Shown here in pieces: positions 37,874 through 46,065 of a stretch of DNA of 64,000 bases. The stretch is from Trichlorobacter ammonificans (GTDB lineage Bacteria; Desulfobacterota; Desulfuromonadia; Geobacterales; Pseudopelobacteraceae). The notes beneath the pieces were generated by a model. That model was not told the DNA's origin, did no database searches, and saw nothing but the letters and a program-made list of their open reading frames with translations. Within the stretch, counting starts at the first letter, position 1; each line of letters opens with the position of its first letter. Where the stretch lies: contig NZ_OW150024.1 of NCBI RefSeq assembly GCF_933509905.1, positions 1,538,001 through 1,602,000 on the forward strand, given 5' to 3'. The position numbers and the translations under genes are program-made.

Positions 37874-38863
37874 CTAATAAGATAATGGGATTAAGTAGTT
37901 AGGCTTGACAATCCCTTGACTGTGCCCGGTACTGTACCCATACAGTGCCGGGTTTTTCTTTTTCCGGGGCTCGATAAAGTCACGTCCAAAGTAGTCCAGA
38001 ATTGCCACAGCGTCCTCCTCAAGTCCTTCCACGTAGTTCCCGTAGACTTCATATACCATCTGTTTTGAAGCATGGCCCATGAGCTTAACCAACCGCAAGG
38101 GGTTAACTCCTATGGTCAAGGCCCAGGCCGCGAAGGTGTGCCGAGCCGTATAGGAGGTCATGGGAGCAATACCAGCCTTGTCCACTGCTTTTTTCCAGAC
38201 CTTGGCAAAGTCGGTGCTGTGCAGTCTGCTTCCCCTAGCGGATGTGACTAGATACGGAGTGGCAGCCCTGGCAACCAGGATATCCAATCGCTTTCTGATG
38301 GCGTCGGTGATGTAGATATCCCTTTTGCGGAAGGCGGTCTTCAAGCTGCTTTTCTCGTTCTTGAGAACATACGAAGAGGTCAGCTTGAGATAATCGCCCT
38401 GGATGCTGTCTTTGGTCAGGGCGGCCATTTCCGAAACAATCATGCCGGTCAGGATCATGAGTTCCGCAATGGGGCGGTAGTGCTCTTCCAGGCTTTCAAG
38501 GAACAGTTGCCAATCGCGGAAGCGAAGGGCAAGGCGTTCTTTCTTCTCGGTCTTCGGCAGCTTTTTGTGGATACCGTCGCAGGGGTTTTTTATTACCCAG
38601 CGGTAATGGTCGCAGGCGTCATTCCAAATGGCCCGAAAGGGTATCAGGATGTTGACCTTACGCGCCCGTGACAGGGGCTTGCCCTTGTTGGGGCCGGTTT
38701 TCCATTTCAGCGTTTCAGTGAACTTGTACAGTTCCTGGCCGGTGATCTGGTGAAAGGTCAGGTTCCTGAAGTGGGGCAGCATCCGCCGGATTGCTTCCTG
38801 ATAGTCCCGGTGTTTGGTGGGGGAGCCAAAGGTGGGGAAGATGGTCTTCATCCATTCCTTGAC
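37874..38863 (-). pseudogene. tyrosine integrase truncated at its 5' end by an IS
   Basis: The frame encodes the core-binding (from VKEWMKTIFPTFG) and catalytic domains of a tyrosine recombinase. C-terminal motifs are present: SYTARHTFAAWAL, LMGHASKQMVYEVYG and the Tyr in VYGNYV. The N-terminal arm-binding domain is missing, because the frame passes straight into the IS481-family end at 38864 and continues in IS-derived sequence. The first catalytic Arg, expected in TGMRxSE, appears as Ile (TGMIVSE). The stop codon is the base triplet right after the tRNA-Gly CCA. It is probably inactive. Confidence 0.8.
37925..37963 (+). terminator. terminator of tRNA-Gly inside the integrase 3' end
   Basis: CCCGGTACTGTA (37925-37936) pairs with TACAGTGCCGGG (37941-37952) with one G-U-type position, and TTTTTCTTTTT follows on the plus strand. 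It can end tRNA transcription, although it lies within the integrase coding region on the other strand. A variant copy is at 40620-40647. Confidence 0.65.
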
Positions 38864-40076
38864 TGTAGTGTGATGGTATTCACCTGACAGTTGGCCATTT
38901 TCAGTTGGTGGCCATACTGCCCTTGAATGGTAAAAGATGAAGTTGCTCAGACTAAATCTTTCCATCAAGGAGAACAGTATGACCACCGCCGAGAAAGTAT
39001 CACGAAGAAAGCTCAGTTTGCTAGAGTTGGCCGCCGATCTTTCGAATGTCAGCAAAGCCTGCAAGCTCATGGGTTATTCGCGGCAGCAGTTCTATGAAAT
39101 CCGTCGAAACTATCAGACCTACGGTTCAGCCGGTCTGGTTGATCGGATGCCCGGAGCCAGAGGCCCGCATCCTAACCGAGTCGATGAATCTGTAGAGCAG
39201 GAGATTCTTGAACACTGCCTGGCTCATCCCGGTCATGGCCCGCTACGTGTTGCCAACGAGTTAGCTCTTAAAGGTACCCAGGTTAGCTCAGGAGGCGTTC
39301 GCGGAGTCTGGAGCAGGCACAACCTGCTGACCAAACAGGAACGGATGCTGCGACTTGAAAAGAGCGTCCGGGAACAAGCATTCGAACTGTCCGACGAGCA
39401 GATCAGGGCCTTGGAACGGTTCAGCCCTGAGTTCAGGGAGCGTCACATCGAAACCAGCCACACCGGCGATCTCGTAGCAGTGGACACCTTCTTTGTCGGC
39501 ACTCTGAAAGGCGTCGGCAAAGTCTACCTGCAATCGGTCATTGATTGCTACTCACGCTACGCCTGGGGCAAGCTCTACACCAATAAGCTGCCGGTCACTG
39601 CTGTGCATGTGCTTAATGAAGACGTACTGCCGTTCTTTGAAGAACATGACGCCCGGATCAGCACCATCCTCTCGGATAATGGCAGGGAGTTCTGCGGCAG
39701 GCCGGACAATCATCCCTACGAGCTGTTCCTACAGCTTGAAGAGATCGAGCACCGCACCACCAAGGTCAGACGTCCGCAGAGCAATGGCTTTGTCGAACGG
39801 CTGCACAGAACCTTGCTTGACGAACACTTCCGGGTAATGGGCCGCACCAAGTGGTACGAGTCGTTGGACGAGATGCAGACCGATCTGGACACCTATCTCA
39901 AGACTTACAACTACGACCGCCCACACCAAGGCAGAAACATGCTTGGCAGGACGCCATACACGGTTTTCATAGACGGCTTGCCAAAGAACGACGATTCAGA
40001 TACTGAGGACTACAAACTGGCAGCGTAAATCACGACCCATTCAAGGGCACTGTCAGGTGAATACTATCTCTGTACA
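38864..40076 (+). mobile_element. IS481-family insertion sequence
   Basis: The ends begin TGTA: the left end at 38864 and the right end (reverse complement from 40076) match at about 23 of 27 positions, with a perfect 14-bp block TATTCACCTGACAG (38877-38890; complement at 40050-40063). A further shared block, GCCCTTGAATGG, lies 28 bases inside the left block but only one base inside the right one, so the two ends are not symmetrical. It encloses one transposase gene and cuts the integrase. No target duplication could be recognised. Confidence 0.8.
38979..40028 (+). CDS. IS481-family DDE transposase
   Basis: This 349-residue transposase has an N-terminal helix-turn-helix (about 10-60) and an RNase H-like DDE core with Asp169 (VAVDTFF), Asp233 (ILSDNGREF) and Glu273 (SNGFVERLHRTL), 39 residues after the second Asp. 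The C-terminal YNYDRPHQGRNMLGRTP segment is typical. All catalytic residues are intact, so the element may be mobile. CAAGGAG precedes ATG 38979; the frame is open from 38937 but lacks a site there. Confidence 0.93.
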   Translation: MTTAEKVSRRKLSLLELAADLSNVSKACKLMGYSRQQFYEIRRNYQTYGSAGLVDRMPGARGPHPNRVDESVEQEILEHCLAHPGHGPLRVANELALKGTQVSSGGVRGVWSRHNLLTKQERMLRLEKSVREQAFELSDEQIRALERFSPEFRERHIETSHTGDLVAVDTFFVGTLKGVGKVYLQSVIDCYSRYAWGKLYTNKLPVTAVHVLNEDVLPFFEEHDARISTILSDNGREFCGRPDNHPYELFLQLEEIEHRTTKVRRPQSNGFVERLHRTLLDEHFRVMGRTKWYESLDEMQTDLDTYLKTYNYDRPHQGRNMLGRTPYTVFIDGLPKNDDSDTEDYKLAA

Positions 40077-40239
40077 TATTGGAGACACCCGTGACGCAGT
40101 CTCATGACGGTGGTTACAGTCTGCACCGAATTAGCTTATTCCCCTCACTTCCATCGAAATAATATGTGTACCATGCTATTACAAGCTAGTTTATCGTCTG
40201 CAGCATCTATTGAAATTATGACTATGAAAGGTTCTAAGT

Positions 40240-40506
40240 ATGAAGAAAACACCTGTTATCTGTGCTTCTTTTCTTTTGGCTTGTTTTTTGATCAATACTG
40301 ATGCTGAAGCAAAGCGTATACCCACGGGAAACACCTATGATGTTGTTGTCCGCTGTGACGGCCCCAATCAGAAAGACCAGTATGTACAAGTCAGGGCAGT
40401 AACACAGCCCGAAGCCGAGCAAATGGCCAAGCATAAGGCATATTTGGCGCGATACTTCGACTCCAGCTGCAAAAATCCGAAAATTAAAAAAATCAAAAAA
40501 CTCTGA
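40240..40506 (+). CDS. small secreted hypothetical protein
   Basis: This is an 88-residue protein with an N-terminal signal peptide (MKKTPVICASFLLACFLINT, cleavage probably after DAEA near residue 24). The mature part of about 65 residues is basic, ends in a lysine-rich tail (PKIKKIKKL) and has two cysteines (RCDG, SSCK) that may form a disulphide. No known family is recognised. AAAGG precedes the start. It is AT-rich and lies in the tRNA-Gly island between the IS and a decayed integrase tail, in keeping with acquired cargo. Confidence 0.65.
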   Translation: MKKTPVICASFLLACFLINTDAEAKRIPTGNTYDVVVRCDGPNQKDQYVQVRAVTQPEAEQMAKHKAYLARYFDSSCKNPKIKKIKKL

Positions 40507-40562
40507 GGTGGACTGGTTTTGCGAGACAAGATGGTCTGGCTGAGACCTGATGAGATTCAGGC

Positions 40563-40765
40563 CTAATCCTTTACAATTTTTATTACTTTCAGATGCTGTT
40601 GCATAACTCTTTTACTCTGCCCGGTACTGTACCCATACACTACCGGGTTTTCTTTTTCCGGGGCTTGATGAAAACTCCCTACCGAAGTATTCTCTCTTTC
40701 AAAGCATGTCCCATACGTTTTACCCGTCGTAGCGGGCTGATGCCTATGGTTCGAGATGATCTGTT
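40563..40765 (-). pseudogene. remnant of a second integrase C-terminus
   Basis: Two minus-strand frames together resemble the end of the integrase at 37874: TIGISPLRRVKRMGHA matches its TIGVNPLRLVKLMGHA, and NPVVYGYSTGQSKRVM matches NPALYGYSTGHSQGIV. They are in different frames, and the Tyr-containing stretch between them is deleted. The DNA also shares the CCGGTACTGTACCCATACA hairpin region. This is a relic of a related element, not a gene. The rest of 40507-40874 holds nothing else recognised. Confidence 0.8.
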
Positions 40766-40874
40766 GAACTCCACTCTTGCCCCGTTTGTCAATTCCGTGG
40801 CAGAGTTCGCCCACTGGCGGCACTGCGCGGGAAGATAATCACCGAGGCAGGCTTTTCGCAGAAGGAGAGCACAC

Positions 40875-41228
40875 ATGAGAAAAAAACTGATATGCACGAT
40901 CCTGGCTATGTATTTTTCGACCTGTCCCGCACACGCTGCCGAAAAAGTTGTGTCGTGTGAGGTTTACTCGAACAATCAGCCTGCTTACACAGGCACCTGT
41001 CTGTTCATTCCCGAGGCCGGCGGTTCCTTTGTCCTGTCCCATACAGTCAAGGGGAAACCACTGGTAGGCGAAGTAACCGATATCTCTGTGACGATCGTCG
41101 AAAAGGGTGTTGCGGAGGTCCGCGGGCTTACAAAGCGTGGTAATAATTCCAGGTGGGGTGAGGCCAAACGATCACAAAACAATAAGGCATGCTGGGAAGG
41201 AGCTGACTTCAAAGTATGCGCACGTTGA
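40875..41228 (+). CDS. small secreted hypothetical protein
   Basis: This 117-residue protein has a signal peptide (MRKKLICTILAMYFSTCPAHA, cleavage probably after AHA at 21). The mature domain is about 95 residues with four cysteines (SCEV, GTCLF, KACWE, KVCAR) that could form two disulphides. No family is recognised. GAAGGAG lies upstream of the ATG. It is cargo of the tRNA-Gly island, next to a decayed integrase. A periplasmic or extracellular place is likely, but no function can be assigned. Confidence 0.65.
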   Translation: MRKKLICTILAMYFSTCPAHAAEKVVSCEVYSNNQPAYTGTCLFIPEAGGSFVLSHTVKGKPLVGEVTDISVTIVEKGVAEVRGLTKRGNNSRWGEAKRSQNNKACWEGADFKVCAR

Positions 41229-41325
41229 TCCGCCGGCATCCGGCAGACGCGCAGAGTCGCAGACCTTGGCCGGACTGTGCCGGCGTCGTACGACTCTGGG
41301 CGTCCTCAGGGGCCTGAATGCATAG

Positions 41326-41496
41326 TCAATGTCGAACAAGCAGGTGAATGATATTCGTGGGCCACTCAAGCGACGGTTCCCTGACAAGAATGTGATACAC
41401 GATTGCGCACACAATGAACGCAATAACAGTGTAAAGAGCTATTTTGGAATTTTTCACGGGTACTTCAAATTCATACGGCTCGCCCTGAGTTTGCAT
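41326..41496 (-). CDS. small single-helix membrane protein
   Basis: This 56-residue protein has one membrane helix (KIALYTVIAFIVCAIVYHILV, residues about 18-38) with an acidic N-terminal tail. The start at 41496 is chosen because GGAGGA lies 8 bases upstream on the minus strand; the frame is open 17 codons further up. No family is recognised. It lies at the right edge of the island, before the c-di-GMP gene. Confidence 0.5.
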   Translation of the reverse strand: MQTQGEPYEFEVPVKNSKIALYTVIAFIVCAIVYHILVREPSLEWPTNIIHLLVRH

Positions 41497-41787
41497 GGTA
41501 TATTCCTCCATAACACCACCCAAAACATCGAACACTCCGCATACCACACGCTTTACCCGAACCTGACCCTCGCCGGCTCCTCCTTCCCACGGTCCCCTGT
41601 GTTAGAAATTTTACCATAATGCGGGATGTGTGCAATCAGCACGAACGTCAATGCAATTAATCGGCTGGAATTACGGCTGTTCAACCCTGCAAAAATATTA
41701 TAAGGTCTTCTTTGTCGCCATAACGGCACAACGCTTCGACGACACCACGCTCGTCGAACAAACATTACCGGTGCTTTTGGAAATGCT

Positions 41788-43860
41788 ATGACACCTGACA
41801 CATCCGCCGTACTACACCATGCACACCTGGAAGCCATTTTTCATCCTATCGCCACCGGCGTAATCTGGTTCAACCGGCAGGGCGCCATTACGTCTTTCAA
41901 CCGCGCCACCCTTGACATTTTCGGCTATGATGCCGAAGAGTTGGCGAAAATGAACGTAGCAGCACTGCTTTCCATGGGAGATCCGGCGGAGCCGGAGGCT
42001 TCCTTCGACAGCCTGATCTCCTTTGACGACGGTATGAGCAGCCACCGGGTGCGGGATCTGGTCGGCCGACGCAAGGATGGCGGCATCTATCACCTGGACC
42101 TGCTGGTCAGCGAGTTCCGGTTGGGCGACACCAGCCTCTTCATGGGGATCATGCACGACACCTCCGAACTGAAGATGTCGGAACGGGAGCTGGGGCTGGC
42201 CTCAAAAGTGTTTGAGAATATGAGCGAGGCCGTAGTGGTGACGGATGCGGACAACAACTATCTTTCGGTCAATCCGGCCTTCAGCAGGATCACCGGCTAT
42301 ACCCAGGAGGAGGTGATCGGAAAGAACCCGCGGATCATGTCATCGGGGCGACACGACGCGGAGTTTTACCGACAGATGTGGGAGGCGATCCGTACCAACG
42401 GCTACTGGCAGGGAGAGATCTGGAACCGGCGCAAGAACAGCGAAATTTACCCGAAGTGGCTCAGTATCGTTGCGGTCAGGGACGCCGGCGACCAGGTGCA
42501 GAACTACATTGCCGTTTCATCGGATATCTCCGAACGCAAGGCCGCAGACGAGCGGATCCACTTCATGGCCCACTACGACGCACTGACCGGCCTTCCCAAC
42601 CGGATACTGCTGCATGACCGGCTGCTCCAGGCCATCCTCTACGCCAAGCGGCAGCAGACCAAGGTGGCGATTCTTTTCCTCGACCTGGACCGCTTCAAAA
42701 CCATCAATGACACCCTGGGGCACAGCGTCGGCGACCTGCTGCTGCAGGCGGTGGCGGAGCGCCTGAAAACCTGCGTGCGCAACAGTGATACCATTGCCCG
42801 CCTGGGGGGTGACGAGTTCATTGTGGTCATTCCCGATCTGCGCGACGCCGATCACGCCGGCAAGATCGCCCAGAAAATCCTGAATTCCATTGCCGCCCAC
42901 TTCATGATCAGGGATATGGAACTGCATACCACGGCCAGTATCGGTATCAGCCTCTTCCCTGAGGATGGCACCGCCAACGAGGAACTGATCTCGAACGCGG
43001 ATGTTGCCATGTACCGGGCCAAGGATAACGGGAAGAACAATTATCAGTTCTTCACCCCGGTGATGAATACCAGTTCCTACGAACGACTGACCATTGAAAA
43101 CAAATTACGCCGGGCACTTGAGCGCGAAGAGTTCATCCTCTACTACCAGCCGCAGGTCAACGTGGTCACCGGACGGATCATCGGTGCGGAGGCGCTGGTA
43201 CGCTGGCAGAACCCGGAAATCGGTTTGGTGCCGCCGGATATGTTCATCTCGCTGGCTGAAGAGAACGGCATGATCGTGCCAATTGGAGAATGGGTGCTGC
43301 GGGAGGCCTGCCGCCAGAACAGCCTCTGGCAGCGGCAGGGGGGAACGCCGATTTCGGTTGCGGTCAACCTGTCGGCCATGCAGTTCCACCAGAAAAACCT
43401 GACAACCCTGGTGGCCCGGGTTCTGGAAGAAACCGAACTGCAGCCCTGCTGGCTTGAGCTGGAGATTACCGAAACCGGCATCATGAAAAATGCAGAAGCA
43501 ATCACGACGCTTAACGCGCTGAAGCAGATGGGGATCAAGCTTTCCATCGACGACTTCGGCACCGGCTACTCAAGTCTGAGCCACCTGAAGAAATTTCCTC
43601 TGGACAAGCTGAAAATCGACAAGTCTTTTGTCCATGACGTTACCACCAACCAGGATGACACCGCCATCGTCAGTGCCATCATCGGCATGGCCAGAAGCCT
43701 GAATCTGCAGGTGATTGCGGAAGGGGTGGAAACCAGGGAGCAGCGAGACTTTCTCGCTGCCAACGGCTGTTGTGAAATGCAGGGGTACCTTTTCAGCAAG
43801 CCGGTGCCGGCCCGGGAATTCGAGCATTTTGTAACGACGGGGGAGTATCGTCACCCCTGA
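41788..43860 (+). CDS. PAS-PAS-GGDEF-EAL cyclic-di-GMP signalling protein
   Basis: This 690-residue cytoplasmic protein makes and/or breaks c-di-GMP. Two PAS domains (about 12-125 and 140-255, the second closing with DISERKAADE) sense a signal. The GGDEF domain (about 265-425) has an intact RLGGDEF active site. The EAL domain (about 440-690) has GAEALVRW and the metal-binding DDFGTGYSS loop. Since both sites look whole, the net activity cannot be told. It lies upstream of, and convergent with, the type II secretion operon, whose ATPase has an MshEN-like domain. Confidence 0.95.
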   Translation: MTPDTSAVLHHAHLEAIFHPIATGVIWFNRQGAITSFNRATLDIFGYDAEELAKMNVAALLSMGDPAEPEASFDSLISFDDGMSSHRVRDLVGRRKDGGIYHLDLLVSEFRLGDTSLFMGIMHDTSELKMSERELGLASKVFENMSEAVVVTDADNNYLSVNPAFSRITGYTQEEVIGKNPRIMSSGRHDAEFYRQMWEAIRTNGYWQGEIWNRRKNSEIYPKWLSIVAVRDAGDQVQNYIAVSSDISERKAADERIHFMAHYDALTGLPNRILLHDRLLQAILYAKRQQTKVAILFLDLDRFKTINDTLGHSVGDLLLQAVAERLKTCVRNSDTIARLGGDEFIVVIPDLRDADHAGKIAQKILNSIAAHFMIRDMELHTTASIGISLFPEDGTANEELISNADVAMYRAKDNGKNNYQFFTPVMNTSSYERLTIENKLRRALEREEFILYYQPQVNVVTGRIIGAEALVRWQNPEIGLVPPDMFISLAEENGMIVPIGEWVLREACRQNSLWQRQGGTPISVAVNLSAMQFHQKNLTTLVARVLEETELQPCWLELEITETGIMKNAEAITTLNALKQMGIKLSIDDFGTGYSSLSHLKKFPLDKLKIDKSFVHDVTTNQDDTAIVSAIIGMARSLNLQVIAEGVETREQRDFLAANGCCEMQGYLFSKPVPAREFEHFVTTGEYRHP

Positions 43861-43919
43861 AACAAACTGCTCTGCCGTCGGGAGAGCGGTGATGGTCGTC
43901 GCGCAGCTGCTATCTCCTG

Positions 43920-44087
43920 CTAGCGATCCGGCTTATTGAACCAGAGGATGAAGACGCAAAAGGGGAAAACCGCCGAGGCGCACCCCCACAGCAGCATGTT
44001 CTTGCCGCGGTTTCTGGCGAGGAGCGCCCCCAACACTCCGGGTATCCCGAAAAACAACGCCAGGAAGAAATATTCGGAAGCTCCCAT
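43920..44087 (-). CDS. small two-helix membrane protein
   Basis: This 55-residue frame encodes two hydrophobic segments (YFFLALFFGIPGVLGALLA, residues 6-24, and LLWGCASAVFPFCVFILWF, 32-50) joined by a basic loop RNRGKN. The start has a weak GGCGG-like site upstream. It is too short for many gene callers. Its hairpin topology resembles small membrane proteins of the SHOCT-less YqaE type, but no family is assigned. It lies convergent to the c-di-GMP gene. Confidence 0.55.
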   Translation of the reverse strand: MGASEYFFLALFFGIPGVLGALLARNRGKNMLLWGCASAVFPFCVFILWFNKPDR

Positions 44088-44207
44088 GATTTCCGCCTTT
44101 CCGTCCGCCGGGTGGCGGCACTGCTGATGGTGTCAGCCATTACCTAGCCCAGATGGGATGATTAATCAACCCCTAACCATCGTATGTTCCCGGATCGGAG
44201 ATGCCCC

Positions 44208-44426
44208 ATGATCCCCTCTGCTGCCAGCCCTCTCGATCGTACCCTTGCGGCCATCTGCGAGCGTTGCCCGGTCTGCCGGCAGGCGCGGCGCAGCCAGGCC
44301 GGCATCGCTTTCACCCTGGTGAAGCGGATTGAGACCTCACTCTGCCCGTTTTGCCGGGCCTATGAGCGGGTCCACGGCATAAAGGCCCACGAGCGACTCC
44401 CGTCAGCCCCCCCTGAACGATCATAA
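44208..44426 (+). CDS. small cysteine-rich protein, putative zinc ribbon
   Basis: This is a 72-residue protein with two CxxC knuckles: CERCPVC (about 18-24) and CPFC (about 47-50), a pattern fitting a zinc ribbon. GGAGA 8 bases before ATG 44208 supports the start, with an upstream in-frame ATG at 44184 lacking one. Its end overlaps the convergent PilP/GspC-like gene by 6 bases. No function is recognised. Confidence 0.55.
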   Translation: MIPSAASPLDRTLAAICERCPVCRQARRSQAGIAFTLVKRIETSLCPFCRAYERVHGIKAHERLPSAPPERS

Positions 44427-44972
44427 CGTTGCCACCAACTGGTGGCTGCCATCCTGGGAACGCAGGGTCATACGCTCATCATCGATGGCGACCACCCGGT
44501 ACCCCGGTATCGGCATATCCCCTACCCGCACCGTGATGATCTCCTCACCCCTGGCCAGAAAGACGATTCTGATACCCTTCCTGGTGTAAGCGCCGAGGAC
44601 CGTGAAAGCGTCCAGTTGTTGCCGGGCCAGTTCCTGCGGTGTGGGGGGCGGTGGCGATGCCGGAGTTGCCGGCCCGCTTCGCGACGTCGGCGCAGCGGCG
44701 CTGCCGCGCGGTGCGGCAGTGCCCCGGTCCCCCGCCAGGGGTCTGAAAATGTTCCTGTGCACACGGACTGCGCTGCTTGACGACACCTGCAGACCATCGC
44801 GCAGCACTCCCCCACCCCGCCCGGCAGTTGCCGTCTGACCGGACAGGGAGGAGAATGGTCGATACGTGAGACGGTCGATACGTTTCTGGCGGGGCATGCG
44901 CAGCCAGGCGCTGATGATGGTCACGATCAGAAGCGGTAGCAGCACGGCCAGAATCAGGCGGGTGCGGTTCAT
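44421..44972 (-). CDS. GspC/PilP-like inner-membrane component of an atypical T2SS
   Basis: This 183-residue protein has an N-terminal membrane anchor (about 5-24), a proline-rich linker (about 95-112) and a C-terminal small beta domain (FTVLGAYTRKGIRIVFLARG, 120-183) like the HR domain of GspC or PilP, which contacts the secretin. Last gene of the operon, overlapping the PilO-like gene by 4 bases (ATGA). The assignment is by architecture and place; sequence identity to either family is low. Confidence 0.7.
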   Translation of the reverse strand: MNRTRLILAVLLPLLIVTIISAWLRMPRQKRIDRLTYRPFSSLSGQTATAGRGGGVLRDGLQVSSSSAVRVHRNIFRPLAGDRGTAAPRGSAAAPTSRSGPATPASPPPPTPQELARQQLDAFTVLGAYTRKGIRIVFLARGEEIITVRVGDMPIPGYRVVAIDDERMTLRSQDGSHQLVATL

Positions 44973-45523
44973 GGCGGCACCTCCGGACGCAGGTGGAGTA
45001 CCATCCGGACCTCCAGCGAAAGACGCTCCGTTCGCGGATCGGGATTGACCAGGCTGGCCGTCTCCACGTAGGCCAGGGCATTCAGGTTCTGTAACTCAGC
45101 CAGGACCGGCTTTACCGCCTCGTAGCTGCCGGTGATGCCAACGGACAGCGCATAACCGGCCATTCCTTCAATGGCCGGGGGAAGCGGACGGTAGGTCAGC
45201 GTGCTGACCGTTGCCCCGTGCACTGCCGCAACGTCGGTCACGTGCCCGAGTACCCGCGGAAACTCGTTGCGGGTCGGAATCGTGGCCAACAGACTGTCCA
45301 GGCGCTGCCGGGCGCGCTGCTGACGATCCGCTCCGTCCCCCCGTCCAAGTTCATGGAGCTGCCGGCGCTTTTCCGACCAGCGTTCCTGTACCTGCTCGCG
45401 CTGCTGACGCTGCGGTCCCAGCAGGTATCCCCAGACCGCCACGGACACGCTGCCGAGCAGCAGCAGCCACAGCAGCATGCGACGGTACTCGCGGACCAGC
45501 GTTACCAGCCGGGAGGCGCTCAT
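44969..45523 (-). CDS. PilO/GspM-like component of an atypical T2SS
   Basis: This 184-residue protein has a membrane helix near residues 14-32, then a coiled coil (about 38-75, ERWSEKRRQLHEL) and a ferredoxin-like C-terminal domain, the form of PilO and GspM. These form the periplasmic platform with PilN/GspL. Overlaps both neighbours by 4 bases. Function is inferred from order PilM-N-O-P. Confidence 0.75.
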   Translation of the reverse strand: MSASRLVTLVREYRRMLLWLLLLGSVSVAVWGYLLGPQRQQREQVQERWSEKRRQLHELGRGDGADRQQRARQRLDSLLATIPTRNEFPRVLGHVTDVAAVHGATVSTLTYRPLPPAIEGMAGYALSVGITGSYEAVKPVLAELQNLNALAYVETASLVNPDPRTERLSLEVRMVLHLRPEVPP

Positions 45524-46065
45524 GGCGACACCAGCCTGACGGACACGTTAAACTGCACCAGCCCCGTCTGTTCCGCCGGCGCCGCTGCACTGTGGCCCAC
45601 CAGCATCGGCTCGGCGAGCAGCGTTGCTCCGGAAAGGCTCTCTAAAAGCCGCTGCAGATCGCCGAATCCCCCGGCACGCCCCTGCAGGGAAAGCCGCTTC
45701 CCCTCATTGTCCGGCATCAGGGCGGTCAGGGCGACCCGCTCCGGCACCAACCGTTCCAGCTCATCAAGGCGCCTGACCCACACTTGCCCATGGTGGCGGT
45801 CCACGAGCGCATTGATCGCTTCCACCCGCCGCCGCTGGCGCAGCAGCTCCGCCTCCGGCAGTGCCGCGCGCGCAGCCGCCAGTTGACGGTCAAGGGCATC
45901 AGTTTCCTCCCGCAGCCGTCGCAGTTCATCGCTGCCGGCAACCAGCATGACGACACCGGCAACGGTCAGCAGCAGCAAAGACACCATGGCGGTTGCCAGA
46001 GCTGCGGCACAGAAGCGGCGATCGTACCAGGGACCGGTACGCAGGTTCAGATCGATCCGGATCAT
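45520..46065 (-). CDS. PilN/GspL-like component of an atypical T2SS
   Basis: This 181-residue protein begins MIRIDLNLRTG, close to the INLL-type motif with which PilN binds PilM. It has one membrane helix (about 22-42), a coiled coil and a C-terminal ferredoxin-like domain with LVPERVALTALMPDNEG. Together with the neighbouring PilM-like protein it would equal a split GspL. Overlaps of 4 bases on both sides show tight coupling. Confidence 0.78.
   Translation of the reverse strand: MIRIDLNLRTGPWYDRRFCAAALATAMVSLLLLTVAGVVMLVAGSDELRRLREETDALDRQLAAARAALPEAELLRQRRRVEAINALVDRHHGQVWVRRLDELERLVPERVALTALMPDNEGKRLSLQGRAGGFGDLQRLLESLSGATLLAEPMLVGHSAAAPAEQTGLVQFNVSVRLVSP

Noticed and set aside
40104-40301. 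65-codon plus-strand ORF in the tRNA-Gly island
   Set aside because: Overlaps the better-supported signal-peptide protein at 40240 out of frame and has no ribosome-binding site.
43910-44140. 76-codon minus-strand ORF
   Set aside because: Serine/arginine-rich shadow; the overlapping 55-codon frame encodes plausible membrane helices.
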